DNA of 64,000 nt from Streptomyces marispadix (GCF_022524345.1 NZ_JAKWJU010000002.1:2790001-2854000); one strand, 5' to 3'. Shown: positions 34,274-42,619, counted from the first letter of the stretch. Made by a program: numbers and translations. The notes: generated from the letters alone by a model not told the origin.

Positions 34274-36094
34274 GTGAGTAGCAGCAGCGGTTGGCCCGTG
34301 TCGTGGTTCGTCGTGCTGGCGGACCGTGACGAGCAGCGGGATGTGGTGGAGCGGGTGCCGGCATCCGCGCGGCGGGTTGCCTCGTACGCCTCTGGCCGTC
34401 CGTGGCTGGTGGGGCAGGTGCCGCAGTGGCAATGCACGATCGTGGAGGTCGGATTGAACCGACTGGTGGTGCTCGGGGTCTGCCCGAGCACCACCGACGA
34501 CCTGTCGCAGCGCCTGTCCCGCGTTGGCGGTGTGGAGGACCTCGACGGTCTGGCTGCGGCGTTGCCGGGCAGTTGCCACCTGGCGCTGGCGGTCGAGGAC
34601 CGGACCCGGGTGCAGGGCACGGCCTCCGGGCTTCGGCGTGTGTTCCAGGCCCGGCACGGTCGCGGCACCATCGCGGCAGACCGGGCCGATGTGCTGGCGG
34701 CGCTGACCGGCGCTCCGTTGGATGAGGACTGGCTCGCGCTGGGGATGCTCCGGTACCTGCCGCATCCACTGGGGGACCGGACACCGTGGCGTGGCATCGA
34801 CGGCGTGCCCGCAGGCTCCGCCCTGCAATGGGAGGCCGATGGGTCGGCGCGGGTGCGCCGTTGGTGGACACCACCGGAACCGGCGGCGTCGGTAGCCGAA
34901 GGTGCGCCGGTGCTGCGCGAGGAGCTTTCCCGCGCGGTGGCACTACGCGTGGAGCAAACGTCATCAGACGCTCCGCTGGGGTGCGATCTGTCCGGCGGGA
35001 TGGACTCGACCTCGTTGTGTCTGCTTGCCCACCACCACGGCGCCGACATGGTCGCCCTCACCACCCACCACACCGACGCCTCCAGTGCCGACTCCCGCTG
35101 GGCCGACCTCGCCGCGACCGTGATGCCCGGACTGGACCGGATGCACCTGGGCCCGGACGACCTCCCCCGCTACTTCGCCGGCATCGACGAGGTCCACCCG
35201 CCGACCGACGCGCCCTCGCCGTTGCCGCGCGGTCGGGCGGTGTTCAGCCGCAGCGCGCGGCTGTACTCCCGTCGCGGGGTGCAGGTTCACTTGGCGGGGC
35301 ACGGTGGTGACGAGGTCGTCGCCGCCCCGGACGCCTACGTACACGACCTGTTCCGCCGCGATCCCCGGACAGCGCTGAAGCACCTGCGCGGCCACCGCGC
35401 TCGGCGCCGCTGGACGAAAGCGCACATCGTCCGAGGACTCGCGGACCGCAGTGGCTATTCCGGATGGCTGGCCACCGAGGCCGACCGTCTCACCGACCCC
35501 GAGCACACCAGCGCGTTGTTCGGCTGGGGTGCGCCGCTGCGGCTGCCGCCGTGGGCCAGCCGCCGTGCGGTGCGCGTCGTGTCCGAGGCGTTGGCCGAGG
35601 CCGCCGCCGGTGCGCACTCCCTCGCACCGTCCCGCGGCCAGCACACCGCGCTGCAACGCATCCAAGAAGCGGGGAACTACTACCGGTTGTTCTGCCAGGA
35701 AACCGACGCCCCCTGCATCGAACTGCCCTATCTGGACGACCGCGTCATCGAGGCGTGCCTGTCGGTGCGACTGGCCGAGCGAGGCGATCCCTGGCAGTTC
35801 AAACCGCTCCTCACCCGCGCGATGCACGGCATCGCACCCGCTGAGTTCCTGACCCGCACCACCAAGGACACCCCCGCCCTGGACTGCTACCAGGGGCTAC
35901 GCGCCCATCGAGCCCAAGTACTCGATGTAGTGGCCGCCTCGCCGCTGGTCCACCACGGCCTGGTCGACCCAGCCGCGCTCCGCGCCGCCGTGCTCTCCCC
36001 GCAACCCCGGCAGTGGGCCGCGCTGGAGCACTCCCTGTCCTGCGCCACTTGGCAACCCCGCACCCCGATCATCACTTCAGGAGCAACGGCATGA
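34274..36094 (+). CDS. lasso peptide cyclase (asparagine synthetase-like, C protein)
   Basis: A 606-aa ATP-dependent macrolactam synthetase that adenylates the ring Asp of the precursor and closes it onto Gly1. The N-terminal glutaminase-like domain lacks the catalytic Cys2, as in all lasso cyclases. The synthetase domain has the PPi loop DLSGGMDSTS (about 236-245), HLAGHGGDEV, and the C-terminal ELPYLDDRVIEACLSV. It starts at GTG 34274, 20 nt after the precursor stop, and overlaps the next gene by ATGA. Confidence 0.92.
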   Translation: MSSSSGWPVSWFVVLADRDEQRDVVERVPASARRVASYASGRPWLVGQVPQWQCTIVEVGLNRLVVLGVCPSTTDDLSQRLSRVGGVEDLDGLAAALPGSCHLALAVEDRTRVQGTASGLRRVFQARHGRGTIAADRADVLAALTGAPLDEDWLALGMLRYLPHPLGDRTPWRGIDGVPAGSALQWEADGSARVRRWWTPPEPAASVAEGAPVLREELSRAVALRVEQTSSDAPLGCDLSGGMDSTSLCLLAHHHGADMVALTTHHTDASSADSRWADLAATVMPGLDRMHLGPDDLPRYFAGIDEVHPPTDAPSPLPRGRAVFSRSARLYSRRGVQVHLAGHGGDEVVAAPDAYVHDLFRRDPRTALKHLRGHRARRRWTKAHIVRGLADRSGYSGWLATEADRLTDPEHTSALFGWGAPLRLPPWASRRAVRVVSEALAEAAAGAHSLAPSRGQHTALQRIQEAGNYYRLFCQETDAPCIELPYLDDRVIEACLSVRLAERGDPWQFKPLLTRAMHGIAPAEFLTRTTKDTPALDCYQGLRAHRAQVLDVVAASPLVHHGLVDPAALRAAVLSPQPRQWAALEHSLSCATWQPRTPIITSGATA

Positions 36095-36342
36095 CACTGC
36101 GACTCCATCCGAAAGTCGCCGCCACCACGACCGACAGCGGCATGGTGCTACTGGACCAGAACGCGGGGCGCTACTTCGAACTCAACGCGACCGGCGCGAC
36201 CGTCGTCCGAGCCCTCACCGATGGTGCGGACCCAGTGCAGCAACTGATGCAGCGAGCCTCCGTCCCCAAGGACCAAGCGGCCCAAGACGTCGCCGAGTTC
36301 CTGGAGACGCTGCGCTCCCGCGGTCTGGCGGTGGACCAGTGA
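36091..36342 (+). CDS. lasso peptide RRE protein (PqqD-like, B1)
   Basis: An 83-aa PqqD-family protein that binds the leader peptide and delivers it to the protease. The winged-helix pattern is LRLHPKVAATTTDSGMVLLDQNAGRYFELN, where the GRYFELN strand is typical, then a helix pair ending RSRGLAVDQ. It overlaps the cyclase stop by ATGA and the protease start by GTGA, so all three enzymes should be made in fixed ratio. Confidence 0.92.
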   Translation: MTLRLHPKVAATTTDSGMVLLDQNAGRYFELNATGATVVRALTDGADPVQQLMQRASVPKDQAAQDVAEFLETLRSRGLAVDQ

Positions 36343-36752
36343 GCATGCCCGCCTCGGTCAACGCGTTGCCACCGTTGGCCTGGTGGCGGCGACCGCCAGT
36401 GTTGCTGGCGGTGGCCGGCGCGTGGTGGCTGGCGCGACAATCACCGGCCCGCATCCAGGCAGTGCTCAAGGTCCTCCGGCGAGGCGCCCGGCCCGCCACC
36501 TACGCCCAGGCTCAGCAAGCGCGCAACGACGTCCTGGCGACCAGCGTGCAATGCAACGGCGAAGGCTGCCTCCAGCGCTCCTTGGCCACCACGCTGCTCT
36601 GCCGGCTGCGAGGGACCTGGCCAACCTGGTGCACTGGCGTACGCACCATGCCCTTCACCGCGCACGCCTGGGTCCAAGTAGACGACCGCATCGTCGACGA
36701 GCCATACCCCGACGACTACTACCGACCCATGCTCGTCGTGACGCCACGGTAG
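36339..36752 (+). CDS. lasso peptide leader protease (B2)
   Basis: A 137-aa transglutaminase-like cysteine protease. Catalytic residues: C77 in GEGCLQRSL, H109 in PFTAHAWVQVD and D120 in RIVDEPY. An N-terminal hydrophobic stretch (PVLLAVAGAWWLA) is common in this group. It cuts after the leader, between Arg31 and Gly32 of the precursor. It starts at GTG 36339. No exporter gene follows, unlike many lasso clusters, so export and self-protection must come from elsewhere or are lost. Confidence 0.92.
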   Translation: MSMPASVNALPPLAWWRRPPVLLAVAGAWWLARQSPARIQAVLKVLRRGARPATYAQAQQARNDVLATSVQCNGEGCLQRSLATTLLCRLRGTWPTWCTGVRTMPFTAHAWVQVDDRIVDEPYPDDYYRPMLVVTPR

Positions 36753-36856
36753 AAACCGGTGGCTTCGGCAGTTCTGAAGGTGAACGTCCGGGTCGTATCG
36801 GATGAAAAGACTGGAACGGGGCGCTGCTACACCAAGCTCGGCCCGACATCGACGCC

Positions 36857-37016
36857 ACGCGGAGTACGTCGACCTCGGCAGACCAGAGCCCGAGGCATTC
36901 GGCATGACCGCCACCCCGCACGGCGAAGAGATGTGGATCGGCGACCCCACCCGCGTGATCGATCCGTCTTCTTCAGATCCGGCGCCGCACCCTGCCCGTT
37001 GAGGTTCTGACCGGCT
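36857..37016. repeat. right 160-bp direct repeat, second methyltransferase C-terminal fragment
   Basis: Translates in the frame ending at 37002 as YVDLGRPEPEAFG and EEMWIGDPTRVID, the same C-terminus as at 33729-33889. No coding sequence for the rest of the enzyme is present. Recombination between the two copies would delete the lasso genes as a 3.1-kb circle. Confidence 0.85.
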
Positions 37017-37115
37017 CCGGCCGTCACTCCGTGGCGGCTCCGGGCCGAGGCCCCCGGCCCGGATGTCCGTCGATCCCCGGCGGGGACAGCCGGTCCGTCG
37101 TCCAAGCAGCCGAGG

Positions 37116-37565
37116 ATGTATCCCTGCCGCGTCGCCCTGCCTTCGGAATGCGTGACTGCTATGCGGGCGCGACGCAGCCAGCAGCTTGCCGACCAGCGCG
37201 CGGCTGGCGCGGGCTGGAAGGGGGCGGCTCACGGGTTGATCTTCACGACGAAGAACGGCACTCCCATCGAGCCCCGCAACCTCAACCGCTCGTTCGAAGC
37301 CTTGTGCAGGCGGGCGGAGATCCGAAGGGTCCGCTTCCACGATCTGCGGCACACGTGCGCGTCACTGCTCCACGAGCAGGGTGCGGACGCTCGCATGATC
37401 ATGGAAGTTCTCGGGCACAGCTCGATTCGCGTCACGATGGACATCTACACGTTCGTGCGCCTCGACGCCCAGCGCTCAGCCTTCGACCGCGTCGGCGATG
37501 CGCTGAACGACGGCCCGGACGAGGGCCAGGACGACGATCCCGGCGCGGCCCCAAAAGAGGACTGA
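37116..37565 (+). pseudogene. truncated tyrosine integrase (C-terminal catalytic part)
   Basis: About 150 residues from VALPSECVTAMRARRSQQ onward: GLIFTTKNGTPIEPRNLNRSF, the HxxR box VRFHDLRHTCASLLHEQGAD, the following His in MEVLGHSSI, and the nucleophile Tyr in MDIYTFV. The N-terminal arm-binding and core-binding domains and the first catalytic Arg are missing. It lies 87 nt before the middle att copy, the normal place for the integrase of the left element. Confidence 0.85.
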
Positions 37566-37613
37566 GGTGCTCGCTGGCGGTTGCCGTCAACCGTCGCTGT
37601 CTGCGGCATGAAA

Positions 37614-37644
37614 GAGGCCCCTTGAACGATTCCAAGAGGCCTCT
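37614..37644. terminator. hairpin next to the middle att copy
   Basis: AGAGGCC-CTTG pairs with CAAG-A-GGCCTCT with one bulged A. It sits in the same place relative to att as the hairpins at 32925 and 50178, but its inner stem and loop differ. Confidence 0.75.
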
Positions 37645-37651
37645 GACCTGC

Positions 37652-37694
37652 GAGCCGCCTGTCGGATTCGAACCGACGACCTTCTGTTTACAAG
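37652..37694. repeat. middle att copy (left end of the complete element)
   Basis: 43 nt identical to 50218-50260 in the tRNA-Thr gene, running from its 3' end to the anticodon loop. With the copy at 50218 it bounds the complete conjugative element. Confidence 0.95.
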
Positions 37695-37776
37695 CTGTGG
37701 ACAGCTCGGACATCTGCGGTCGCAGCGGTCAGGCAAGCGACGTCAGCAGGGGCCTGCGGCCACCAACGGTCAGCGA

Positions 37777-37800
37777 GGTTGCTGTACTTCGCTGCTGTAC
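37777..37800. repeat. 24-bp terminal direct repeat, left copy (possible integrase arm site)
   Basis: The 24 nt here recur exactly at 50147-50170 in the same orientation, near the other end of the element. Each contains two copies of G(T/C)TGCTGTAC 13 bp apart. Here the next bases AGCAACC add an inverted half-site. Position and structure suit arm-type binding sites for the integrase or excisionase. Confidence 0.65.
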
Positions 37801-37838
37801 AGCAACCTCAAGCGAGCCACAGAATGGGGGACGGCGGG

Positions 37839-39357
37839 TCAGTCGATATCGTCGCCCGCTGTGGAGTCATCTTCCCCGGGATCCTCCTCGCTGCCACCGC
37901 GTTCATGAAGCTCATCAGACAGTTCAGGGTTTCGGGCTCGCGACGCCGATTCTTTTCGTCGCGCATCGATGAGGATCGATGTAATGTTTGCTCCACTGGC
38001 CTTCGAAGCTACAGCCGCCGCCTTCTTCACTTTCTCACGAAACTCTGGGACGAGCTCGTCATCCGTGTACGCGATTGCCACATAGATGCCCCGCTTTACT
38101 TCTTCTGCAACTTGATATCTGGGTAGCTGAGCTAAGACCCCATCCCAAAACCTGCTGCTTCGCGCAAGCTTGATCTCAACGAGTGCACGAGCTGACCAAC
38201 CACGCGAGAACTTGAAGTCTACCGGGCCCCCTGCCGGCGTCTGCTTCTCCACTTAGGTCGATGTCATTTGCTCGACAGTAGTGAATCACAGAGCTTCGAA
38301 AAAGGGCTTGCGATATTCGCTCTTCGCGCCCTCTCTTTTCCCCCCAGAGAATCTGCCATCCATCTTGATCCTCTATGCTATGCCTGAAGCAATCGACTAC
38401 CACTTCGACAAACTTGCCGAAATCAGCTTCGCGTTCAGGGACGAAGCTGAGGGGTGAATTTTCAGCTAGCTCTGCTCCGGCTTCGTACCAATGCACGAGC
38501 ATGTCGGGATCGTCGTGAATCGGATATGGATTCTTAGGTTCTTCTTCCAGGGCCTTCAGGTAGAGTGCGGCCACATCGGGGTTCTCCCGAGCCAGCTTTG
38601 CCTTCTCCCGGCGCTCGACATTTCTGGCGATATCAAATGCCAAATCGCCTCTCAGCTCTTCCGACATGTTCGACCAAGCCCAGGACCAGAACCCATCCGG
38701 TGTTGCGACTGGGATCCTTCGCAGGAAGCTGGCTGGTGTCAGAATGAGTGGTCTATTTATAGCCGGATTGACAGGCAGTTCACATTTTTTTGAAACCCAG
38801 CGACAATAGTCCTTGTTCCATTCTGCATTGGTCACATCGAATTCCCGCATAGGGACGTGATGACGACGGCAGACTTCCTGCGTGTACGCAATGAAGTAGC
38901 TTTTTAGAATATTGCAAGTCATGTCACTGAGGCGGTCAACTCCCATACCACCTTGGAAGAGGTTGAGCATTTCCATATGCGCAACCCGGCTCATCCCCAA
39001 GCCTGTGGCAACCTTTACTCCTTCGAGCATATCTCGTTGGAGGCAGGCACCTGACCCGATGCCCATCGGGGAACTTTCCGCAACGCCAAGGCAGAATTCG
39101 AACGGTTCAGGGAATAGGAGGAGCTTCTTCGATTGCCGCCATGACACGGAGGATGTATTGCCACCTGACTTCTTGACCAGATCAAATACCATCTCGAAGA
39201 AATCGATCAAGTGATCGTGAGCTGATGCCCACTGCCCTTCTGTTCGCTCCCAGATCAGAAAAGGGTCGACGAATAACTTCGTGTCAGCTGGCATGAAGGT
39301 GTCGAACCAGTCGTCCTCGGGCGTGGTAGGGATGTTGTAGTACTCGCTGAAACGCAT
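37839..39357 (-). pseudogene. predicted PD-(D/E)XK nuclease-type protein, interrupted by a frameshift
   Basis: From ATG 39357 (GAGGGGG upstream) the first 390 residues start RFSEYYNIPTTPEDDWFD and LFVDPFLIWE. They reach SGEADAGRG and then leave frame at a run of five G/C near 38226-38230. The other frame continues GPVDFKFSRGWSARALVEIKLARSS to 37839. Removing one base joins them as ADAGRGPVDFKFS, with D...ExK as the nuclease core. From memory, intact relatives of about 530 aa have exactly this join. Third positions are often A/T, unlike its neighbours, so it came from a lower-GC host. It is perhaps a defence or restriction-type cargo gene. A short overlapping second gene from GTG 38252 is an alternative reading. 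Confidence 0.7.
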
Positions 39358-39574
39358 GTCGCCCCCTCGTTGTCGTCTCAACGATTGTGGCAGTGCAACC
39401 GGACGGCGAACAGGGTGCTTCAGGATGCTTTCGAACGGGCGCATCCTCAAGCATCACGGCCCCCAACCAGCCGAGTGGTCAGGGGCCGTTACGCCGAAGG
39501 ACGATTGCACCGCGATGCCCGTGCCTGTCGTTACCGATGGGGTGTGGCACATGAATGGCATGGGACGGCAGTGA

Positions 39575-39778
39575 CTACAGAGGCCGTTGACGCCCCTTGC
39601 GCTTTAGCGCTGAACCGTAGTAGGCGATGAAACACGCGAGGAAGGCAGCAGCGTCTGCATAGGCGCTGATGACTTCTGCGCCAACACGCCAGAATGTCAC
39701 AACTACGACGATTACTGTTACAACCCATAGTTGAACACGAGGGTTTGACAGTCCTGGCAGCAACGGGTGCACACTCAT
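39575..39778 (-). CDS. small membrane protein
   Basis: A 67-aa protein with two membrane helices (LWVVTVIVVVVTFWRVGAEV and AAAFLACFIAYYGSAL) and a basic KRKGRQRPL tail. ATG 39778 has GGAGG 7 nt upstream. Function unknown; small proteins of this kind are common in conjugative elements. Confidence 0.6.
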   Translation of the reverse strand: MSVHPLLPGLSNPRVQLWVVTVIVVVVTFWRVGAEVISAYADAAAFLACFIAYYGSALKRKGRQRPL

Positions 39779-40122
39779 CTGTGAGCCTCCAAGGCTTGTG
39801 CCCCGTCCCAGTCGCTCGTGCCGGCAAGCGTGCGCGACTGGGGCGGGGTTCTCTCTGTGATGTCCAAGCGACCGTAGCAACGTCTCAGCCATAGATCCTC
39901 ACACGCAGCATCACCGACGATCACTCTCGGATGTAAAGTGGCTTGACAGTTCAACTCTCCGTAGTCATGAACGTGTTCTGGGGGACACGTTTCACGGAAA
40001 GAATCAACTGCACGTTGATTTTCCAAGAGCGAGATGACCCTATGTGGCCACGCAAGTTGGCTGAATACACTCGGTCGGAACCTACAAAGCGCGGTCGGTG
40101 GAACGGCTTTGGGCTGGAGCTG

Positions 40123-40232
40123 CCTTGGGGCGAGAGATCAGGGGCTCGTAAGCTTCCCGCGACTCGGGCAGTCTCCTGACCTGCCCGCAACAGCCCGAAG
40201 TGAGCCCCTGATCTTCGAGGCTCGCCCCAAGG
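40123..40232. repeat. large two-step inverted repeat, candidate clt or replication origin
   Basis: Outer arms CCTTGGGGCGAG (40123-40134) and CTCGCCCCAAGG (40221-40232) and inner arms GATCAGGGGCTC (40136-40147) and GAGCCCCTGATC (40202-40213) are both perfect 12-bp pairs. They give a 110-nt cruciform or hairpin with a 54-nt loop. It encodes nothing convincing. Confidence 0.75.
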
Positions 40233-40346
40233 TGGCTGCCTAAAGCAGTGGAGCCGACCGACCCCCGGCAGCGCCCTTCTTCTCTTCTGGGTCGCGTCCG
40301 CGCGCGGAACGGCGGCCGGGCCGGAGCGGGGCGAAGACAGGAGCGT

Positions 40347-40367
40347 GGCCCGGCGGCAAGCCGGGCC
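40347..40367 (-). terminator. hairpin terminator of the ATPase gene
   Basis: GGCCCGGC and GCCGGGCC (8-bp arms, 5-nt loop) lie 44 nt past the stop of the leftward ATP-binding protein gene. Confidence 0.6.
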
Positions 40368-40410
40368 GCGCAGCGAGCGGAGCGAGCCCTTGAAGTAGTA
40401 GAGAAAGTTG

Positions 40411-41199
40411 TTACTCACCGCGGAGGCTGGTGAGTTGGGCTGTCGAGTGCATCTGCGTGCATGCAGGCAAGATCCTGCCTTGGCGGTGTGCCATCGGTAG
40501 GAAGGTGACCGGTCGGGCGGTCCAAGTGATGTGCGTGGTGCGGTGTTTGAGGGTGAGGTGCTGGGGCTCGCCCTTGCGGAGCGCTTCGAGGGCCTGCGGC
40601 TGCTCGTGGTTCTTCCAGTGCTGGGCCTGGCGGTAGGGCTCCTCGTCCAGGGCCATGGCGATCGTCATGAGGCTGATGCGGACCCAACGGATTGCCTGTT
40701 CGGGGCTGGTGGCGTCGAAGGAGCCGAGCTTGCCACCGTTGACGAGGCATTCGCACCAGTAGCCGTGTGTCAGCGGGGTGTTGGGCGTCTCCGGGGCGGT
40801 GGAGAGTTCGGCTGTGACGGTGTGGCCGTGCTTGTCGTCGCCGTTGATGTGGAGGCGCTGAGCGAGGGTGGAGACCAGGGCCAGGCCGCGGCCGTGGGTG
40901 TCGTTCTCGTCGGGGTGAGCCACGTGTGGCGTGGTGCGGGTGCCGCCGGCGTCGGTGACGGAGATCAGCACGGTCTCTGGTGCGCGGGAGATCGTGAGGT
41001 TGAAGGCTTCGCCCTGGTTGCCGCTGGCGCTGTGGAGTAAAGCGTTCGTGCCCAGCTCGGTGACGATCAGCGCCGCGTCGTCGGCGTGGTCGCTGTCGCT
41101 GAGGATGTCGCGCGTCCATCGGCGGGCGCGGCCGACCTCTTCCAAATAGCCAGGGCAGGTGAGTTCCCAGATCCGCAGAGTGCTCGTATACTCGTGCAT
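40411..41199 (-). CDS. HATPase-fold ATP-binding regulatory protein
   Basis: A 262-aa protein. The first 140 residues are a RsbW/SpoIIAB-like kinase domain: ALIVTELGTNALLHS (N box), SVTDAGGTRTTPH and HGRGLALVSTLAQRL (G boxes). The last 120 residues are a separate helical domain (IRWVRISLMTIAMALDEEPYRQ). Such proteins act as anti-sigma-like switches and recur in conjugative elements. The ATG at 41199 overlaps a candidate GntR half-site, so the element repressor may control it. Confidence 0.8.
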   Translation of the reverse strand: MHEYTSTLRIWELTCPGYLEEVGRARRWTRDILSDSDHADDAALIVTELGTNALLHSASGNQGEAFNLTISRAPETVLISVTDAGGTRTTPHVAHPDENDTHGRGLALVSTLAQRLHINGDDKHGHTVTAELSTAPETPNTPLTHGYWCECLVNGGKLGSFDATSPEQAIRWVRISLMTIAMALDEEPYRQAQHWKNHEQPQALEALRKGEPQHLTLKHRTTHITWTARPVTFLPMAHRQGRILPACTQMHSTAQLTSLRGE

Positions 41200-41200
41200 A
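41183..41200. promoter_or_regulatory. GntR-type half-sites at the ATPase start
   Basis: CTCGTATA CTCGTGCATA is a direct repeat of the CTCGTAT half-site seen as a full palindrome at 42620-42635. It covers the ATPase start codon, so binding would block the promoter or translation start. Confidence 0.5.
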
Positions 41201-41244
41201 CAAGTTCCTTCATGCTGGTGGCCGCTATGGACAGTGGATTAGAG

Positions 41245-41679
41245 CTAGACGAGTTTGACGCCGTCGTGCGCACGCACAGCCGGCGGGGATGTCGCGTCGA
41301 GTGCGTCCAGGACTCGAATTGCGTATGCCTCGTCGGCCAGTTCGGAGACTTCTTCGCGGGTCGCCCAACGAAGCGCGTAGGTCTCGTCCCCGGTCGTCGG
41401 GGCGCCGCTGACCGCTTCGCAGCGGAAGACGAGCGAGACGATCAGGCCGGACATGTTCTTGTAGACGCCGGTGAGGGTCGCGGGAAGCGCGATCTTGATG
41501 CCGGTCTCTTCGAGGACTTCGCGCTGAAGCGCATCAGGGATGGTCTCCCCCGGCTCCAGCACGCCGCCAGGCGGTTCCCATCGGCCGTTGTCCCTGCGCT
41601 GGATCAGGAGAGCCCGGGCGCGGTCGTCGACGATGACCCCGGCGACGCTTACCGAGTGGGGGCGCTCTACTGGACTCAC
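41245..41679 (-). CDS. Nudix hydrolase, Pif-like
   Basis: A 144-aa Nudix protein. The Nudix box is complete: GGVLEPGETIPDALQREVLEETGI (residues about 38-61, GX5EX7REUXEEXGU). It would hydrolyse a nucleoside-diphosphate derivative. In pSAM2 the transfer-immunity protein Pif carries a Nudix motif and sits in the same region, so this is a plausible Pif counterpart. It diverges from the GntR gene. Confidence 0.85.
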   Translation of the reverse strand: MSPVERPHSVSVAGVIVDDRARALLIQRRDNGRWEPPGGVLEPGETIPDALQREVLEETGIKIALPATLTGVYKNMSGLIVSLVFRCEAVSGAPTTGDETYALRWATREEVSELADEAYAIRVLDALDATSPPAVRAHDGVKLV

Positions 41680-41737
41680 GGCTTTCCGGCTTCCTTCGTC
41701 TGGCTAGGCTCTCCACCGTAACAACGACACTCGACCT

Positions 41738-41750
41738 CTCGTCTAGATAT
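41738..41750. promoter_or_regulatory. GntR autoregulatory site
   Basis: CTCGTCTAGATAT lies 15-27 nt before the GntR start codon and shares CTCGTnTAGA with the sites at 42620 and 42696. Probably autorepression, and perhaps control of the divergent Nudix gene. Confidence 0.55.
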
Positions 41751-41764
41751 CTGAAGGAGTACAC

Positions 41765-42553
41765 ATGGCGGCTCTTCCCTCCGGCATCCTGGGAACGCTG
41801 GACCCGACGAGTGATCGCGCAGTTTTCCGGCAAATCGCCGATCAACTGCGCGAAGCCATCGACAAGGGCCGCTTCAAGGAGGGAGCAAAACTCCCCTCCG
41901 AGGCCGAGTTGACTGAACACTTCGGGGTCTCCCGAATGACCGTGCGCAACTCCCTCTCCGTATTGCAGAGCGAAGGACTGGTCTCCTCCGAGCACGGCCG
42001 CGGCGTCTTCGTCCGCCCGCGTCCGCCTGTGCGGCGGCTGGCGTCCGACCGCTTCGCCCGGCGTCACCGCGATCAGGGCAAGTCCGCGTTCGTGGTGGAG
42101 GCGGAAGCCGCGGGGAGCCGTCCCGAGGTGGACAGCCTGGAAGTGCGGGAAGAGCGCTCGACTCCGGATATCTCCGCGCGGCTCGGCTCGGCTCGGAAGG
42201 TGCTCGCTCGCCGGCGCCGCTACCTGCTGGACGGGAAGCCGGTCGAGACGGCCGTCTCGTACCTGCCGCTCGACATCGCCCGCAATACGCCCATCGCCGA
42301 ACCGAACCCCGGGCCCGGTGGCATCTACGCCCGGCTTGAGGAACTGGGCCACCAGCTCGACCACTTCGAGGAAGAGGTACGGGCTCGGATGCCGGCACCG
42401 GATGAGGTGAAGACGCTCCGGCTGGCCTCCGGTGTACCGGTGATCCACCTGGTGCGGACCGCCTACGACACAGATGGCCGTGCGGTGGAGGTCTGCGACA
42501 CCGTGATGTCCGCTGACGCCTACGTCCTCGCCTACCAACTTCCTGCTAGCTGA
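41765..42553 (+). CDS. GntR/HutC-family repressor, KorSA-like
   Basis: A 262-aa regulator. The N-terminal wHTH starts at IADQLREAIDKGRFKEGAKLPSEAEL and continues HFGVSRMTVRNSLSVLQSEGLV (residues about 20-72). The C-terminal UTRA ligand-binding domain includes RRRYLLDGKPVETAVSYLP and HFEEEVRARMP. GAAGGAG precedes ATG 41765. In pSAM2 the matching protein KorSA represses the element's replication and transfer activator. Related sites flank this gene on both sides. Confidence 0.9.
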   Translation: MAALPSGILGTLDPTSDRAVFRQIADQLREAIDKGRFKEGAKLPSEAELTEHFGVSRMTVRNSLSVLQSEGLVSSEHGRGVFVRPRPPVRRLASDRFARRHRDQGKSAFVVEAEAAGSRPEVDSLEVREERSTPDISARLGSARKVLARRRRYLLDGKPVETAVSYLPLDIARNTPIAEPNPGPGGIYARLEELGHQLDHFEEEVRARMPAPDEVKTLRLASGVPVIHLVRTAYDTDGRAVEVCDTVMSADAYVLAYQLPAS

Positions 42554-42619
42554 TGGACGTTGAGGGTCGGTGTGGTGCAAGGGGCTTCTTCCCCGGAACT
42601 TGTACGCACCCAGAAGCAT

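Larger units (their letters stand above)
32976..37694. mobile_element. decayed tRNA-Thr element carrying a lasso peptide cluster
   Basis: The segment is bounded by two copies of the tRNA-Thr 3' half (32976-33017 and 37652-37694). It holds a frameshifted methyltransferase fragment, the lasso peptide genes, a second fragment of the same methyltransferase, and the C-terminal third of a tyrosine integrase next to the right att copy. No replication or transfer gene remains, so it cannot move alone, but it shares an att sequence with the complete element beside it. Confidence 0.7.
39779..40410. other. 630-nt gene-free region of the conjugative element
   Basis: No convincing gene is seen on either strand. 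The region holds a large two-part inverted repeat (40123-40232, listed separately) and GC-rich hairpins. In pSAM2-type elements such non-coding stretches hold the cis-acting transfer locus or single-strand origin. Confidence 0.5.

Noticed and set aside
34045..35073. Long open frame antisense to the lasso precursor and cyclase
   Set aside because: It is a GC-bias shadow: the cyclase strand has all catalytic motifs, while the antisense product is a Ser/Arg/Pro-rich string without any fold.
38176..38252. Programmed -1/+1 frameshift in the nuclease-like gene
   Set aside because: There is a G/C run but no slippery heptamer with a clear downstream pseudoknot, and relatives as I recall them are single-frame; mutation or error is simpler.
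39943..40243. Small rightward frames over the inverted repeat of the conjugative element
   Set aside because: No ribosome-binding site, no codon bias, and they run through the hairpin arms.
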